Positions 39,756-48,581 of a stretch of 64,000 nt of DNA are shown in pieces. The notes under the pieces are model-generated. The model worked only from the letters and a program-made list of their open reading frames with translations. It ran no database searches and was not told where the DNA came from. This DNA is from Bordetella genomosp. 9 (GTDB lineage: Bacteria > Pseudomonadota > Gammaproteobacteria > Burkholderiales > Burkholderiaceae_B), in contig NZ_CP021109.1 in assembly GCF_002119725.1 (NCBI RefSeq), positions 1,302,001 through 1,366,000 on the forward strand, written 5' to 3'. Within the stretch, counting starts at the first letter, position 1, and every line of letters begins with the position of its first letter. A program made the position numbers and the translations under genes.

Positions 39756-41987
39756 TTGAAGGAGCACGACTCGTATTCCCTGAATACGCTTACGCAGTCC
39801 CTGGCCGCCGCCTTGGCGACACCGGCCCTGTTTCTTTCGCCGTACGCATCCGCACAGAATGCCGCCGGCGTCACGGAGCTCGCGCCAGTGCGGGTAGAAG
39901 GCGAGGCCTCCCCATACCAGGCGACCACGTCGGAATCGCCGAAGTTCACGGCGCCATTGCTGGATACCCCGCGCACGGTGCAGGTGGTGCCGCAGCAGGT
40001 GATTCAGGATCAGGTGGCCAATTCGCTGCAGGATGTGCTGCGCAATTCACCCGGAATCACGTTCGGCGCGGGCGAGGGCGGCCGCCCGGGTGCGGATCTG
40101 CCCATCATCCGGGGCCAGAACTCCGCCAACAGCATCTTCGTGGACGGTGTGCTCGACCCCAGTCTGCAGATTCGCGATACCTTCAACATCGAGCAGGTGG
40201 AGATCATCAAGGGACCGGATTCGGTGTACTCTGGCCGTGGCGGCGCCGGCGGCAGCATCAACCTGGTGACCAAGACGCCTCACCTGGGCAATGCCGCCTC
40301 GGGCCAGGTGCAAATCGGAACCGACAACAACTACCGCGCCAGCGCTGACGGCAATTTCCAGTTGAGCGACAAGGCGGCGTTCCGGTTGAACGTGATGGGC
40401 GCCACGGGCGACGTGCCGGGCCGGGACAGCGTGGTGGATTTCAAACGCTTCGGCATCGCGCCCTCGCTGACCGTGGGGTTGGGCACATCCACGCGCATCA
40501 CGGCAAGCTACTTCCACTATCAGGATGACAGCATGCCGGACTTCTCGATGCCCTACGACCCGCGCACCGGCGAGCCGGTCACGGAAAGCAAGGGTGTGAA
40601 GCGCTCGACGTTCTACGGCCTGAACGGGCGCGACTTCATGAAGACCCGCAACGATGTGGGGACGCTGGACATCCAGCACGACTTCAACGACAAGCTGACC
40701 CTGCGCAACGTCACGCGTTACGGGACGGCGGTGACGGACTACGCCGCGACCAACCCGGACGACAGCGCCGGCAACGTCAATCGCGACCTGGTCTATCGCG
40801 CGCTGAAGGCCGGCTACTACAACACCGAGACCTTCACCAACCAGACCGACCTGAGCGGCAGCTTCAATACCGGCAGCCTGAAGCATTCCTTCGACGTGGG
40901 CGTGGAGTACACGAACATCAAGCAGGACAAGGACGGCTATACGCAGAACATCGCCAGCGCGCCCACGGCTTGCACGCTGCCGCGCAACGCGGTGAACAAT
41001 CCGGCCCTGTGCACCTCGCTGTACGATCCGGACCCGCATACCTATTACCCCGGGTCGCTCTCGCGCAATGGCAACCCCGCGCGGTACAACACCGACCTGA
41101 TCAGCATCTACGGCTTCGATACCGTCGAACTGAACAGGCACTGGCAGGTAAGTGGCGGCCTGCGCTGGGACCGTTACGACACCACGGCAACGAACGTTTC
41201 CGGCGCCACTGGGGCATTGCGCCGCACCGACAACATGTGGAACTACCAGGTCGGTCTGGCGTACAAGCCAGTCGAAAACGGTACGTTCTACGTGACGTAC
41301 GGAACCTCTTCCACGCCGTCGGCGATCTCGTCGAGCGCCGTTTCCGATGCGCTGACCACGACCACCAGTTCGCTGGAGCCGGAACGCAGCCGCACCGTCG
41401 AGGTGGGCACCAAGTGGCAGGTGCTGGACGATCGCCTGACCCTCAGCGCCGCGGCTTTCCAGGACATCCGCAAGAACACCAGCGTGGCGGTGTCGGCCAA
41501 TGAAACGGAGCAGGTGGGACGGGCGCGAGTGCGTGGCATCGAGCTCGGCTTCGCCGGCAGCATTACGCCGAAGTGGAACGTCTACGGCGGCTACGCCTTC
41601 ATGGACAGCGAGCTGCAGGAAGGCGCCTACAACAGCGGCGCCGTGGGCGAGGAACTGCCGAATACGCCCCGCAATACCTTCAGCCTGTGGACGACGTACC
41701 GCCTCATGCCCAAGCTGACGGTGGGCGGCGGGGCGTACTACGTGTCCAAGGTGTACGGCAATTCCGACAAGTCGTATAACCCCGACGGCACGCCCAAGGT
41801 GCGGTATGTGCCTTCGTACTGGCGTTTCGACGCGATGGCGGCCTACGAGTTCAACGAGCATCTGACCGCCCAGTTGAACGTCGTGAACATCTTCGATGAG
41901 ACGTACTACACCAAGGCCTATGCCGCGCACTACGCGCAGCTCGGCACCGGACGTGCGGCGATCCTATCGCTGAATGTGAAGTATTAA
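39756..41987 (+). CDS. TonB-dependent siderophore receptor
   Basis: This is a 22-strand outer-membrane receptor that imports ferric siderophores using TonB-ExbBD energy. The 743-residue protein begins with TTG; no in-frame ATG or GTG lies nearby, and GGAGA is suitably spaced. The N-terminus is a long signal peptide ending near ASAQ, followed by a TonB-box-like ELAPVRVEG. The plug (about 60-185) includes PIIRGQNSANSIFVDGV and EIIKGPDSVYSGRGGAGGSI. The barrel ends with the aromatic residue in LSLNVKY. It is nearest the Fiu-type catecholate receptors by motif, but the ligand is unassigned. An upstream Fur-box candidate suggests iron repression. Confidence 0.93.
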   Translation: MKEHDSYSLNTLTQSLAAALATPALFLSPYASAQNAAGVTELAPVRVEGEASPYQATTSESPKFTAPLLDTPRTVQVVPQQVIQDQVANSLQDVLRNSPGITFGAGEGGRPGADLPIIRGQNSANSIFVDGVLDPSLQIRDTFNIEQVEIIKGPDSVYSGRGGAGGSINLVTKTPHLGNAASGQVQIGTDNNYRASADGNFQLSDKAAFRLNVMGATGDVPGRDSVVDFKRFGIAPSLTVGLGTSTRITASYFHYQDDSMPDFSMPYDPRTGEPVTESKGVKRSTFYGLNGRDFMKTRNDVGTLDIQHDFNDKLTLRNVTRYGTAVTDYAATNPDDSAGNVNRDLVYRALKAGYYNTETFTNQTDLSGSFNTGSLKHSFDVGVEYTNIKQDKDGYTQNIASAPTACTLPRNAVNNPALCTSLYDPDPHTYYPGSLSRNGNPARYNTDLISIYGFDTVELNRHWQVSGGLRWDRYDTTATNVSGATGALRRTDNMWNYQVGLAYKPVENGTFYVTYGTSSTPSAISSSAVSDALTTTTSSLEPERSRTVEVGTKWQVLDDRLTLSAAAFQDIRKNTSVAVSANETEQVGRARVRGIELGFAGSITPKWNVYGGYAFMDSELQEGAYNSGAVGEELPNTPRNTFSLWTTYRLMPKLTVGGGAYYVSKVYGNSDKSYNPDGTPKVRYVPSYWRFDAMAAYEFNEHLTAQLNVVNIFDETYYTKAYAAHYAQLGTGRAAILSLNVKY

Positions 41988-42076
41988 CCCACCCCCGAAG
42001 CGCTGGCGCGTGAGGGACAGCCCACCCCCGAAGCGCTGGCGCGTGAGGGACAGCCCACCCCCGAAGCGCTGGCGCG
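41988..42076. repeat. 33-base tandem repeat, 2.7 copies
   Basis: Two identical 33-base units start at 41988 and 42021, and a partial third starts at 42054. Each opens with CCCACCCCCGAAGCGCTGGC. The array begins at the receptor stop codon. The third copy continues into the hairpins annotated next, so the unit looks like the front end of a dispersed intergenic element. Confidence 0.85.
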
Positions 42077-42079
42077 CTT

Positions 42080-42129
42080 CCCCCTCAAGGGGGCGACGCG
42101 GGTGGACCGGCGGAGCCGGATCCACCGCG
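42080..42129. repeat. REP-like double hairpin
   Basis: CCCCCT-CA-AGGGGG (42080-42093) is followed by a longer dyad at 42097-42129, with CCGGC-GGA-GCCGG at its tip and GGTGGA/TCCACC below. The structure resembles dispersed palindromic elements of Alcaligenaceae and Comamonadaceae intergenic regions. It could act as a bidirectional terminator between the receptor and serB. Confidence 0.7.
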
Positions 42130-42319
42130 TCCCGGGTCTGGGGGATCTGTTTTCATGGGGGGGGGCGGGCTTGCCGCCGAAGCGCCGACCCGCTTTCCCT
42201 AAGAGGGCGACGTAGGTGTACGGACTTCGCCGTGTAGTGACGCTGGTTTCCTGGCGCGAATACCAGGTGCGCACCCGGCGGCAACTGCGCGGATGGCGAA
42301 GGCGATCCGCGGTGGGGGC
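42130..42319. other. Degenerate repeat copy and G9 tract
   Basis: No gene is supported. A decayed copy of the repeat front end lies at 42176-42213 (CCGAAGCGCCGACCCGCTTT). A run of nine G bases lies at 42157-42165. The serB stop is at the right edge of the interval. With 41988-42129 this makes a 332-base gene-free stretch. Confidence 0.6.
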
Positions 42320-43177
42320 TCAGTGTTCGAACCAGTTCAGGACGCCGTCCAGGCCGGAGACGTTGAGGGCGAAGCGGGTTTGCTCGCGCACGACGGGTTT
42401 GGCGTGGTAGGCGACCGAATAGCCGGCCAGGCCCAGCATTTTCAGGTCGTTTGCGCCGTCGCCCATGGCGATGATTTGCTCCGGGGATGCGCCGTGCCGC
42501 TGGGCGAAGGCCCGCAGGCGTTCGGCCTTGCCTGCCGCGTCGATGATCTCGCCCTGGACGCGTCCGGTCAGGACGCCGTCCTGGATGTCAAGCACGTTGG
42601 CGTGCGCTTCGTCCAGGCCTAGGCGTTCGCGCAGGCGTTCGGTGAAGAACGTGAAACCGCCGGAGACGAGCAGCACCTTGATGCCGGCGTCGCGCGCCGT
42701 GGAGATCAGCGCTTCGGCGCCGGGGTTCAGGCGCAGCCGTTCGCGGTAGACGCGTTCCAGCGCGTCCGCCGGCAGGCCGGCCAGCAGGGCCACGCGCCGC
42801 CGCAGGCTTTCGGCGAAATCGGTAATTTCGCCGCGCATGGCGGCTTCGGTGATCGCTGCGACCTTGTCCTTGACTCCCGCGATGTCGGCGATCTCATCGA
42901 TGCATTCGATGTTGATCAGCGTGGAATCCATGTCCATGGCGAGCACCTTGCATTGCTTCAGGGCGCTGCCCTTGGGCATGAATGCATAGTCGATGCCGGC
43001 CGTTTCGCACCACTGCCGCACTTCGCGCCGCGTGTCCTCGTCGTGCTGCACGTCCAGCAGCCGCGCCGCGGTTGCGCTCAGGCGTTGCAGCCCCTGAGCC
43101 TGCGAGAGGGCTGCGGCCTGCTCGCAATGGTCGGCGCCTAGCGCGGGGGACTGGATGACGAGATGGTGGGCGGTCAT
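42320..43177 (-). CDS. serB: Phosphoserine phosphatase
   Basis: SerB removes phosphate from O-phosphoserine in the last step of serine synthesis. The HAD motif I is at residues 82-86 (DMDST), with Asp82 as nucleophile and Asp84 as acid/base. Motif II is in LLVSGGFTFF, and motif III/IV is in MGDGANDLKML. The 285-residue length includes the usual N-terminal ACT-like region. No strong ribosome-binding site is visible at this ATG. It lies 41 bases downstream of mfd. Confidence 0.96.
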   Translation of the reverse strand: MTAHHLVIQSPALGADHCEQAAALSQAQGLQRLSATAARLLDVQHDEDTRREVRQWCETAGIDYAFMPKGSALKQCKVLAMDMDSTLINIECIDEIADIAGVKDKVAAITEAAMRGEITDFAESLRRRVALLAGLPADALERVYRERLRLNPGAEALISTARDAGIKVLLVSGGFTFFTERLRERLGLDEAHANVLDIQDGVLTGRVQGEIIDAAGKAERLRAFAQRHGASPEQIIAMGDGANDLKMLGLAGYSVAYHAKPVVREQTRFALNVSGLDGVLNWFEH

Positions 43178-43218
43178 GTCGGATAAGGGTCCGGTGAAAG
43201 AGGAGTTGGGTTGATCGC

Positions 43219-46200
43219 TCAGGCCAGTGCGCGCAGGACGGCCCGCACGGCTTCCACGCGGGCCGGAATCTGCTGTCCCTTGATCTCCACCCGCAGCTTG
43301 TCCTGGCCGGCCAGTTTGATATGGCGCTGCTTCTGTACGAGCTCGATGATGCGCATGGGGTCGATCGGGGGCTTGGGCCCGAACTGCAGCAGGGCCTGGT
43401 TTTCGCTGGCGTCGATCTTCACGATGCCCAGCGCCTGCGCCGCCAGGCGCAGCCGATGGGAGGCCAACAGGGTCTGCGCCGGTTCCGGCATCTTGCCAAA
43501 GCGGTCGATCAGTTCTTCCTGGATACGGATCAGGTCGTCTTCGCCCGCGGCGTGCGCCAGGCGCTTGTACACCGCCAGGCGGGCGTGCACGTCGGCGCAG
43601 TAGTCGGCGGGCAGCAGCGCCGGCGCGTGCAGGTTGACCTCGCTGGCCTGCCCGAACGGCGCTTCCAGATCCGGTTCTTCCCCTGCCTTCAGGGCGCGGA
43701 CGGCTTCGTTCAGCATGTCCGTGTACATGGAGAAGCCTACTTCCTGGATGTTGCCCGATTGCGATTCGCCCAGCACCTCGCCGGTGCCGCGGATCTCCAG
43801 ATCGTGCATGGCCAGGTAGAAGCCGGAGCCCAGTTCTTCCATGGCCTGGATGGCTTCGAGCCGCTTCTTGGCGTTGGATGTGATGGCGTCCTCACCCGGC
43901 GTGAGCAGGTAGGCGTAGGCCTGGTGATGGGAACGGCCCACGCGGCCGCGCAGCTGATGAAGCTGCGCCAGCCCAAAGCGGTCCGCCCGGTGGATGACGA
44001 TGGTGTTGGCCGTGGGGACGTCGATGCCGGTCTCGATGATGGTCGTACAGAGCAGGACGTTGAAGCGCTGCTGGTAGAAGCCCTTCATCACCTGCTCCAG
44101 CTCGCGTTCGCCCATCTGCCCGTGCGCCACCGCGATGCGGGCCTCGGGCACCAGTTCTTCCAGCCGCGCGCGCCGGTTGTGGATGGTTTCCACCTCGTTG
44201 TGCAGGAAATAGGCCTGGCCGCCGCGCTTGAGCTCGCGCAGCAGGGCTTCGCGTATCGTGCTGCCGTCCTCGCGCCGGACGAAGGTCTTGATGGCCAGCC
44301 GCTTCTGCGGGGCGGTGGCGATGACGGAGAAGTCGCGGATGCCTTCCAGCGACATGCCCAGCGTGCGCGGAATCGGCGTCGCTGTGAGCGTCAGCACGTC
44401 CACTTCCGCGCGCAAGGCCTTCAGCGCTTCCTTTTGCCGCACGCCGAAACGGTGCTCTTCATCGATGATGACGAGTCCAAGCTGTTTGAACCGGACGTCC
44501 TTGGACAGGATTTTGTGCGTGCCGATGACGATATCGACACTGCCATCCTTGATGCCCTGGATGGCCGCGGCGACTTCCTTCGCCGAGCGGAAACGCGAAA
44601 GCTCCACCACGCGCACCGGCCAATCCGCGAAGCGGTCGGCGAAGGTCTGCGCATGCTGCTCGGCGAGCAGCGTCGTCGGACACAACAGCGCGACCTGCTT
44701 GCCGTTGGCCACCGCCAAAAAGGCCGCGCGCAGGGCAACCTCGGTCTTGCCGAAGCCAACGTCGCCGCAGACCAGCCGGTCCATGGGCTTGCCGGAAGTC
44801 ATGTCCAGGATGACGGCCTGGATGGCGGCCGCCTGATCCGCGGTTTCCTCGAAACCGAAGCCCTCCGCGAATGCCTCGTAGTCATTCAAAGGCAGTTTGA
44901 AGGAATACCCTTCGCGCGCGGCGCGCTTCGCGTACAGGTCCAGCAGCTCCGCGGCGGTATCGCGCACCTGCTTGGCCGCCTTGCGGCGCGCCTTGTCCCA
45001 CTGGCCCGACCCCAGCTGATGCAGCGGCGCGGATTCCGGATCGGCGCCGCTATACCGGGCGATGACGTGCAACTGCGAAACCGGGACGTACAGGGTGCTG
45101 CCGTTGGCGTACTGGAGATGCAGGAACTCCATCTCGCCTTCGCCCATGTCCATGTTGACCAGACCGTGGTAGCGCCCGATGCCGTGCTGCGCATGCACGA
45201 CGGGATCGCCCTCGCGCAGCTCCGACAAGTCGCGGACCATCGCCTCGACGTTGCTGGCGCGTTCCTGCTCGCGGCGTCCGCGTCGGCTGACTGCGGCCTG
45301 GCCGGGGTACAGGTCGTTTTCGGTGATGAATGCGATGCCTTCGCCGGGCAGGCTGAAGCCTGAGGTCAACGGTGCGGCCAGCAGAGCCAGGCGCAAGGGC
45401 GACGTGCGGAAATCTTCGATGGACGCCGGCTCCGCGTCGGGCGCGAGGCCGAACTCGGTAAGCATCTGCGCCAGCGTCTCGCGTCGTCCCGCGGAATCGG
45501 CGCAAAGCAGGACCCGCCACTTGCCGCTGTCCATGACCGCGCGCAGCCGCGCCACCGGGTCGTCGGCGCGCCGCAGCACCGCAACGTCGGGCGCCGGGCC
45601 GATGTCCGGATGCGCGCGCTCGGCCGTGAATGCCAGCCGCTCGAAATCCTTGAGATGGGCAAACAGCGATTCGCCATCCAGGAACAGCGCCGAGGGGGGC
45701 AGCACCGGACGCTCGCGGTCGCTCTTCAGGAATTCGTAGCGGCTGGATGTGTCCTGGCCGAAGCGGCGCATGGCTTCGTCGATGTCGCCGAGGGTGACGG
45801 CGATGGTCGACGAATCCAGGTAATCGAAGAGGGTGGCCGTCTGCTCGAAGAACAGCGGCAGGTAGTACTCCACGCCGGCAAACGCAATGCCATTGCCGAT
45901 GTCGCGGTACGGGACGGCGCGCGACGGGTCGCCTTCGAAGATTTCGCGAAAGCGCGCCCGGAAGCGGTTGCGCGCCTCCTCGTCCATGGGGAACTCGCGC
46001 CCCGGCAACAGCTGGACCTCGTTGACCGGGTACATGCTGCGCTGCGTATCCACGTCGAAGGCGCGGATCGACTCGATCTCGTCGTCGAACAGATCCAGGC
46101 GGTAGGGCACCGCGGACCCCATGGGAAAGAGGTCGATCAGGCCGCCGCGCAGACAGAACTCGCCAGGCGCGGTCACCTGCGTGACATGGGTGTAGTTGGC

Positions 46201-46683
46201 CAGCGTCAGTTGCGCGCGCAAGGCCGCTTCGTCGAGCTTGTCGCGCTGCTTGAACGAGAACGTGTAGGCCGCCATGAACGCCGGCGGCGCCAGGCGGTAG
46301 AGCGCCGTGGTCACCGGCACGGTCAGCACGTCCACGGACCGCCGCATCAGCGCGTCCAGCGTTTTGAGCCGCTCGGAGATCAGATCGTGATGCGGCGAAA
46401 ACGCGTCGTAGGGCAGCGTTTCCCAATCGGGCAGCTGGCGCACGCGCAGGTCCGGCGCGAACAGATGGATTTCATCGGTCAGGCGCTGGGCTTCCAGGGG
46501 ATCGGCCGTCAGCACGAGCAGCGGGCGGCCGGCGCGGCGAGCCAGGTCGGCCAGTAGCCAGGCATCCCCCGAACCGGGAGGGCGAGGTTGCGTATAGCGG
46601 GAGCCGGGTTTCAACGCCGCCAGGATGGAATCGGTCGACGGGACCAGCGGCGCCGTGGATGTGGGAGGGAAGGCAGCAGGCAT
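43219..46683 (-). CDS. mfd: Transcription-repair coupling factor
   Basis: Mfd displaces RNA polymerase stalled at DNA damage and recruits UvrA. The 1154-residue protein has a UvrB-like N-terminal region, the RNA-polymerase-interaction domain (DPVVHAQHGIGRYHGL), and a RecG-like motor with Walker A GDVGFGKTE at about residue 640 and the DEEH box at about 740. The C-terminal TRCF domain is complete. It is divergent from ispD with only 29 bases between the two starts and no evident ribosome-binding site. Confidence 0.97.
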   Translation of the reverse strand: MPAAFPPTSTAPLVPSTDSILAALKPGSRYTQPRPPGSGDAWLLADLARRAGRPLLVLTADPLEAQRLTDEIHLFAPDLRVRQLPDWETLPYDAFSPHHDLISERLKTLDALMRRSVDVLTVPVTTALYRLAPPAFMAAYTFSFKQRDKLDEAALRAQLTLANYTHVTQVTAPGEFCLRGGLIDLFPMGSAVPYRLDLFDDEIESIRAFDVDTQRSMYPVNEVQLLPGREFPMDEEARNRFRARFREIFEGDPSRAVPYRDIGNGIAFAGVEYYLPLFFEQTATLFDYLDSSTIAVTLGDIDEAMRRFGQDTSSRYEFLKSDRERPVLPPSALFLDGESLFAHLKDFERLAFTAERAHPDIGPAPDVAVLRRADDPVARLRAVMDSGKWRVLLCADSAGRRETLAQMLTEFGLAPDAEPASIEDFRTSPLRLALLAAPLTSGFSLPGEGIAFITENDLYPGQAAVSRRGRREQERASNVEAMVRDLSELREGDPVVHAQHGIGRYHGLVNMDMGEGEMEFLHLQYANGSTLYVPVSQLHVIARYSGADPESAPLHQLGSGQWDKARRKAAKQVRDTAAELLDLYAKRAAREGYSFKLPLNDYEAFAEGFGFEETADQAAAIQAVILDMTSGKPMDRLVCGDVGFGKTEVALRAAFLAVANGKQVALLCPTTLLAEQHAQTFADRFADWPVRVVELSRFRSAKEVAAAIQGIKDGSVDIVIGTHKILSKDVRFKQLGLVIIDEEHRFGVRQKEALKALRAEVDVLTLTATPIPRTLGMSLEGIRDFSVIATAPQKRLAIKTFVRREDGSTIREALLRELKRGGQAYFLHNEVETIHNRRARLEELVPEARIAVAHGQMGERELEQVMKGFYQQRFNVLLCTTIIETGIDVPTANTIVIHRADRFGLAQLHQLRGRVGRSHHQAYAYLLTPGEDAITSNAKKRLEAIQAMEELGSGFYLAMHDLEIRGTGEVLGESQSGNIQEVGFSMYTDMLNEAVRALKAGEEPDLEAPFGQASEVNLHAPALLPADYCADVHARLAVYKRLAHAAGEDDLIRIQEELIDRFGKMPEPAQTLLASHRLRLAAQALGIVKIDASENQALLQFGPKPPIDPMRIIELVQKQRHIKLAGQDKLRVEIKGQQIPARVEAVRAVLRALA

Positions 46684-46693
46684 GAGAAGGAAG

Positions 46694-46701
46694 ATTATAA
46701 A
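46694..46701. promoter_or_regulatory. Shared palindromic -10 for mfd and ispD
   Basis: TATAAT on the minus strand (46699-46694) overlaps TATAAA on the plus strand (46696-46701). Initiation 6-7 bases downstream of either would leave only about 4-5 bases of leader. Neither gene has a Shine-Dalgarno sequence. No good -35 is visible for either direction. Confidence 0.45.
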
Positions 46702-46712
46702 ATCACCGGCTT

Positions 46713-47396
46713 ATGTCCGCCTCTCTTATCGCGATCGTTCCCGCGGCCGGCGCCGGCGCCCGCGCGCAAACGGGGGACGCCAGCGGCCTCCCCAAGCAAT
46801 ACCGGCTCCTGGCCGGGCAGCCGATGCTGCGGCACGCCGTGCTCGCGCTGCTCGCCGACCCGCGCATCGCCCAGGTCCGCGTGGCGGTTTCCCCGGGCGA
46901 CCGCCGCGTCGATGACGCGCTTGCCGGGCTGCCGCGCACCGTGTGGCGCGCGTGCGGCGGCGCCACGCGCGCCGAGACCGTGGCAAATGCGCTGTCCGAT
47001 AGCGGCGTGGCGGACGATGCCTGGGTATTGGTCCACGATGCAGCGCGGCCGGGTCTGACGCTCGAAGCCCTGGCGCGATTGATCGATGCCTGTCTGGACG
47101 ACGCGGTAGGCGGGCTGCTTGCCTTGCCGGTGCGCGATACCGTAAAGGCCGGTACGGCAAGGGTGGCGAAGACGGTGGACCGCCAGGCATTGTGGCTGGC
47201 GCAGACGCCGCAGATGTTCCGGGCGGGCGTGCTGCTGCGCGCGCTGCGCGACGCGGCCCTGCGGGGCGTCGAAGTCACCGACGAGGCATCCGCCATCGAG
47301 GCGGCCGGCCATGCGCCGCTGCTGGTGCCGGGGGCCATGCGCAACTTCAAAGTCACCTGGCCCGAGGACTTCGCCTTGATGGAGAAATGGCTGTGA
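46713..47396 (+). CDS. ispD: 2-C-methyl-D-erythritol 4-phosphate cytidylyltransferase
   Basis: IspD couples CTP to MEP in the non-mevalonate isoprenoid pathway. The nucleotide site [20 protein letters not shown] with the following KQY, the [12 protein letters not shown] motif and the TDEASAIEA segment are intact. The 227-residue length is normal. It overlaps ispF by ten bases, so the two consecutive pathway enzymes are cotranslated. Confidence 0.96.
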   Translation: MSASLIAIVPAAGAGARAQTGDASGLPKQYRLLAGQPMLRHAVLALLADPRIAQVRVAVSPGDRRVDDALAGLPRTVWRACGGATRAETVANALSDSGVADDAWVLVHDAARPGLTLEALARLIDACLDDAVGGLLALPVRDTVKAGTARVAKTVDRQALWLAQTPQMFRAGVLLRALRDAALRGVEVTDEASAIEAAGHAPLLVPGAMRNFKVTWPEDFALMEKWL

Positions 47397-47893
47397 AAAT
47401 CCCGTTCCGCGTTGGACAGGGCTTCGACGTCCACGCCCTGGTGACCGGACGCCCGCTGATCATCGGCGGCGTCACCATACCGCACACCCATGGGCTGCAG
47501 GGGCATTCCGATGCCGATGTGCTGCTGCATGCGATCACCGACGCCATCCTGGGAGGCGCAGGCCTGGGCGATATCGGGCGCCACTTTCCCGATACCGATC
47601 CTGCCTATCGCGGCGCCGACAGCCGCGTGCTGCTGCGCGACGCGGCGGCCAAGGTGAGGGCGGCTGGGTGGATGGTCGTCAACATCGACGCCACGGTGCA
47701 CGCGCAGGCGCCCAAGATCGGCCCCCACGCCGCTGCGATGGTGCGCAATATCAGCGCCGACCTCGGCCTGGAGGAGGACGCGGTCAATATCAAGGCCAAG
47801 ACCAACGAAGGGCTGGGTTATCTCGGGCGCAAGGAAGGCATCGCTGCCACGGTAGCCGCCCTCCTGTACCGCGCCGAAGCGGCGGACGCCTGA
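47387..47893 (+). CDS. ispF: 2-C-methyl-D-erythritol 2,4-cyclodiphosphate synthase
   Basis: IspF cyclises CDP-ME-2-phosphate to MEcPP in the isoprenoid pathway. Zinc ligands lie in GQGFDVHAL and the [15 protein letters not shown] motif; [11 protein letters not shown] and [19 protein letters not shown] are also conserved. The start MAVKIPFR lies inside the ispD end, with GGAG upstream; a GTG two codons later is an alternative. The protein has 168 residues. Confidence 0.95.
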   Translation: MAVKIPFRVGQGFDVHALVTGRPLIIGGVTIPHTHGLQGHSDADVLLHAITDAILGGAGLGDIGRHFPDTDPAYRGADSRVLLRDAAAKVRAAGWMVVNIDATVHAQAPKIGPHAAAMVRNISADLGLEEDAVNIKAKTNEGLGYLGRKEGIAATVAALLYRAEAADA

Positions 47894-47945
47894 TCGCAGC
47901 CGTCTTCGGCGCATGCCGCGGCGGCGCTACCGGGGCCGCGCAAGC

Positions 47946-47972
47946 GAAAAAAGCTCGCGCATCGCGCGAGCC
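47946..47972 (-). terminator. Rho-independent terminator of ahpCD
   Basis: On the minus strand GCTCGCGC-GAT-GCGCGAGC forms an 8-base stem followed by six T residues. It lies 37 bases after the ahpD stop. On the plus strand it could also stop ispDF transcripts, but there the tail is poor. Confidence 0.88.
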
Positions 47973-48008
47973 TTCGACCGACGAGCGCGAAGCGCGCCTT
48001 CGTCGCGG

Positions 48009-48527
48009 TTACTTGCCTTGCGCGGTCAGGACCAGCGCAGCGGCGTTGACCACCGACGCGATACGGCCCACGTCGCGCAATTGTTCGACCGTGTAGCCTT
48101 CCTTCTTCAGGAGGGCGTAGTGCGACTGCACGCAGAAGTGGCATTTGCCCACGATGGACGCCGCCAGCGCGAACAGCTCGAAGCGTTTTTTCTCGACGCC
48201 GCCGCTGGTGGCGTACGCGTTCATGCGCAATTGGGCAGGCAGGCTTTTCAGCTGCGCGTCGTCCGCCATTTCCACATACGGATACCAGACGTTGTTCATG
48301 CCCATGAGGGCCGCAGCCGTCAGCGCCGCGTTGGCGTCGGTTTCCGACAGTCCCTTCTTGAAGGCTTCGATCAGCATGGGGCTGCGCGAAGCGAACGCCG
48401 CCGCCAGCGCCGCGCCCACCGCGTCTTCGGCGGGCAGCGTGGACCGCGCGATTACGCCGTCCAGGTTCAGCCGGATGTCTTTCGCCCAGTCCGGCACCGC
48501 TTCCTTAATGGCTTGGATGAATTCCAT
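48009..48527 (-). CDS. ahpD: Alkyl hydroperoxide reductase AhpD
   Basis: AhpD is a CXXC disulphide reductase that recycles AhpC in bacteria lacking AhpF. The active site is Cys129-Cys132-His136 (KCHFCVQSH), which aligns with Cys130/Cys133/His137 of M. tuberculosis AhpD. The 172-residue length fits. It follows ahpC with a terminator-like hairpin in the spacer. No ahpF is present, which supports the AhpD-type partnership. Confidence 0.95.
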   Translation of the reverse strand: MEFIQAIKEAVPDWAKDIRLNLDGVIARSTLPAEDAVGAALAAAFASRSPMLIEAFKKGLSETDANAALTAAALMGMNNVWYPYVEMADDAQLKSLPAQLRMNAYATSGGVEKKRFELFALAASIVGKCHFCVQSHYALLKKEGYTVEQLRDVGRIASVVNAAALVLTAQGK

Positions 48528-48553
48528 AGTTTTTACCTATAACGTGAAGCAGC

Positions 48554-48573
48554 AAAAGCCCGGCGAACCGGGC
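48554..48573 (-). terminator. Intercistronic hairpin between ahpC and ahpD
   Basis: On the minus strand GCCCGG-TTCG-CCGGGC is followed by TTTT. The stem is short and the T-run brief, so partial termination is likely. This would give more ahpC than ahpD transcript. Confidence 0.7.
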
Positions 48574-48581
48574 TGGGGAAA

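Noticed and set aside
43321..45363. A 680-residue plus-strand frame opposite mfd
   Set aside because: Mfd is complete and conserved; the shadow has no domain and no ribosome-binding site.
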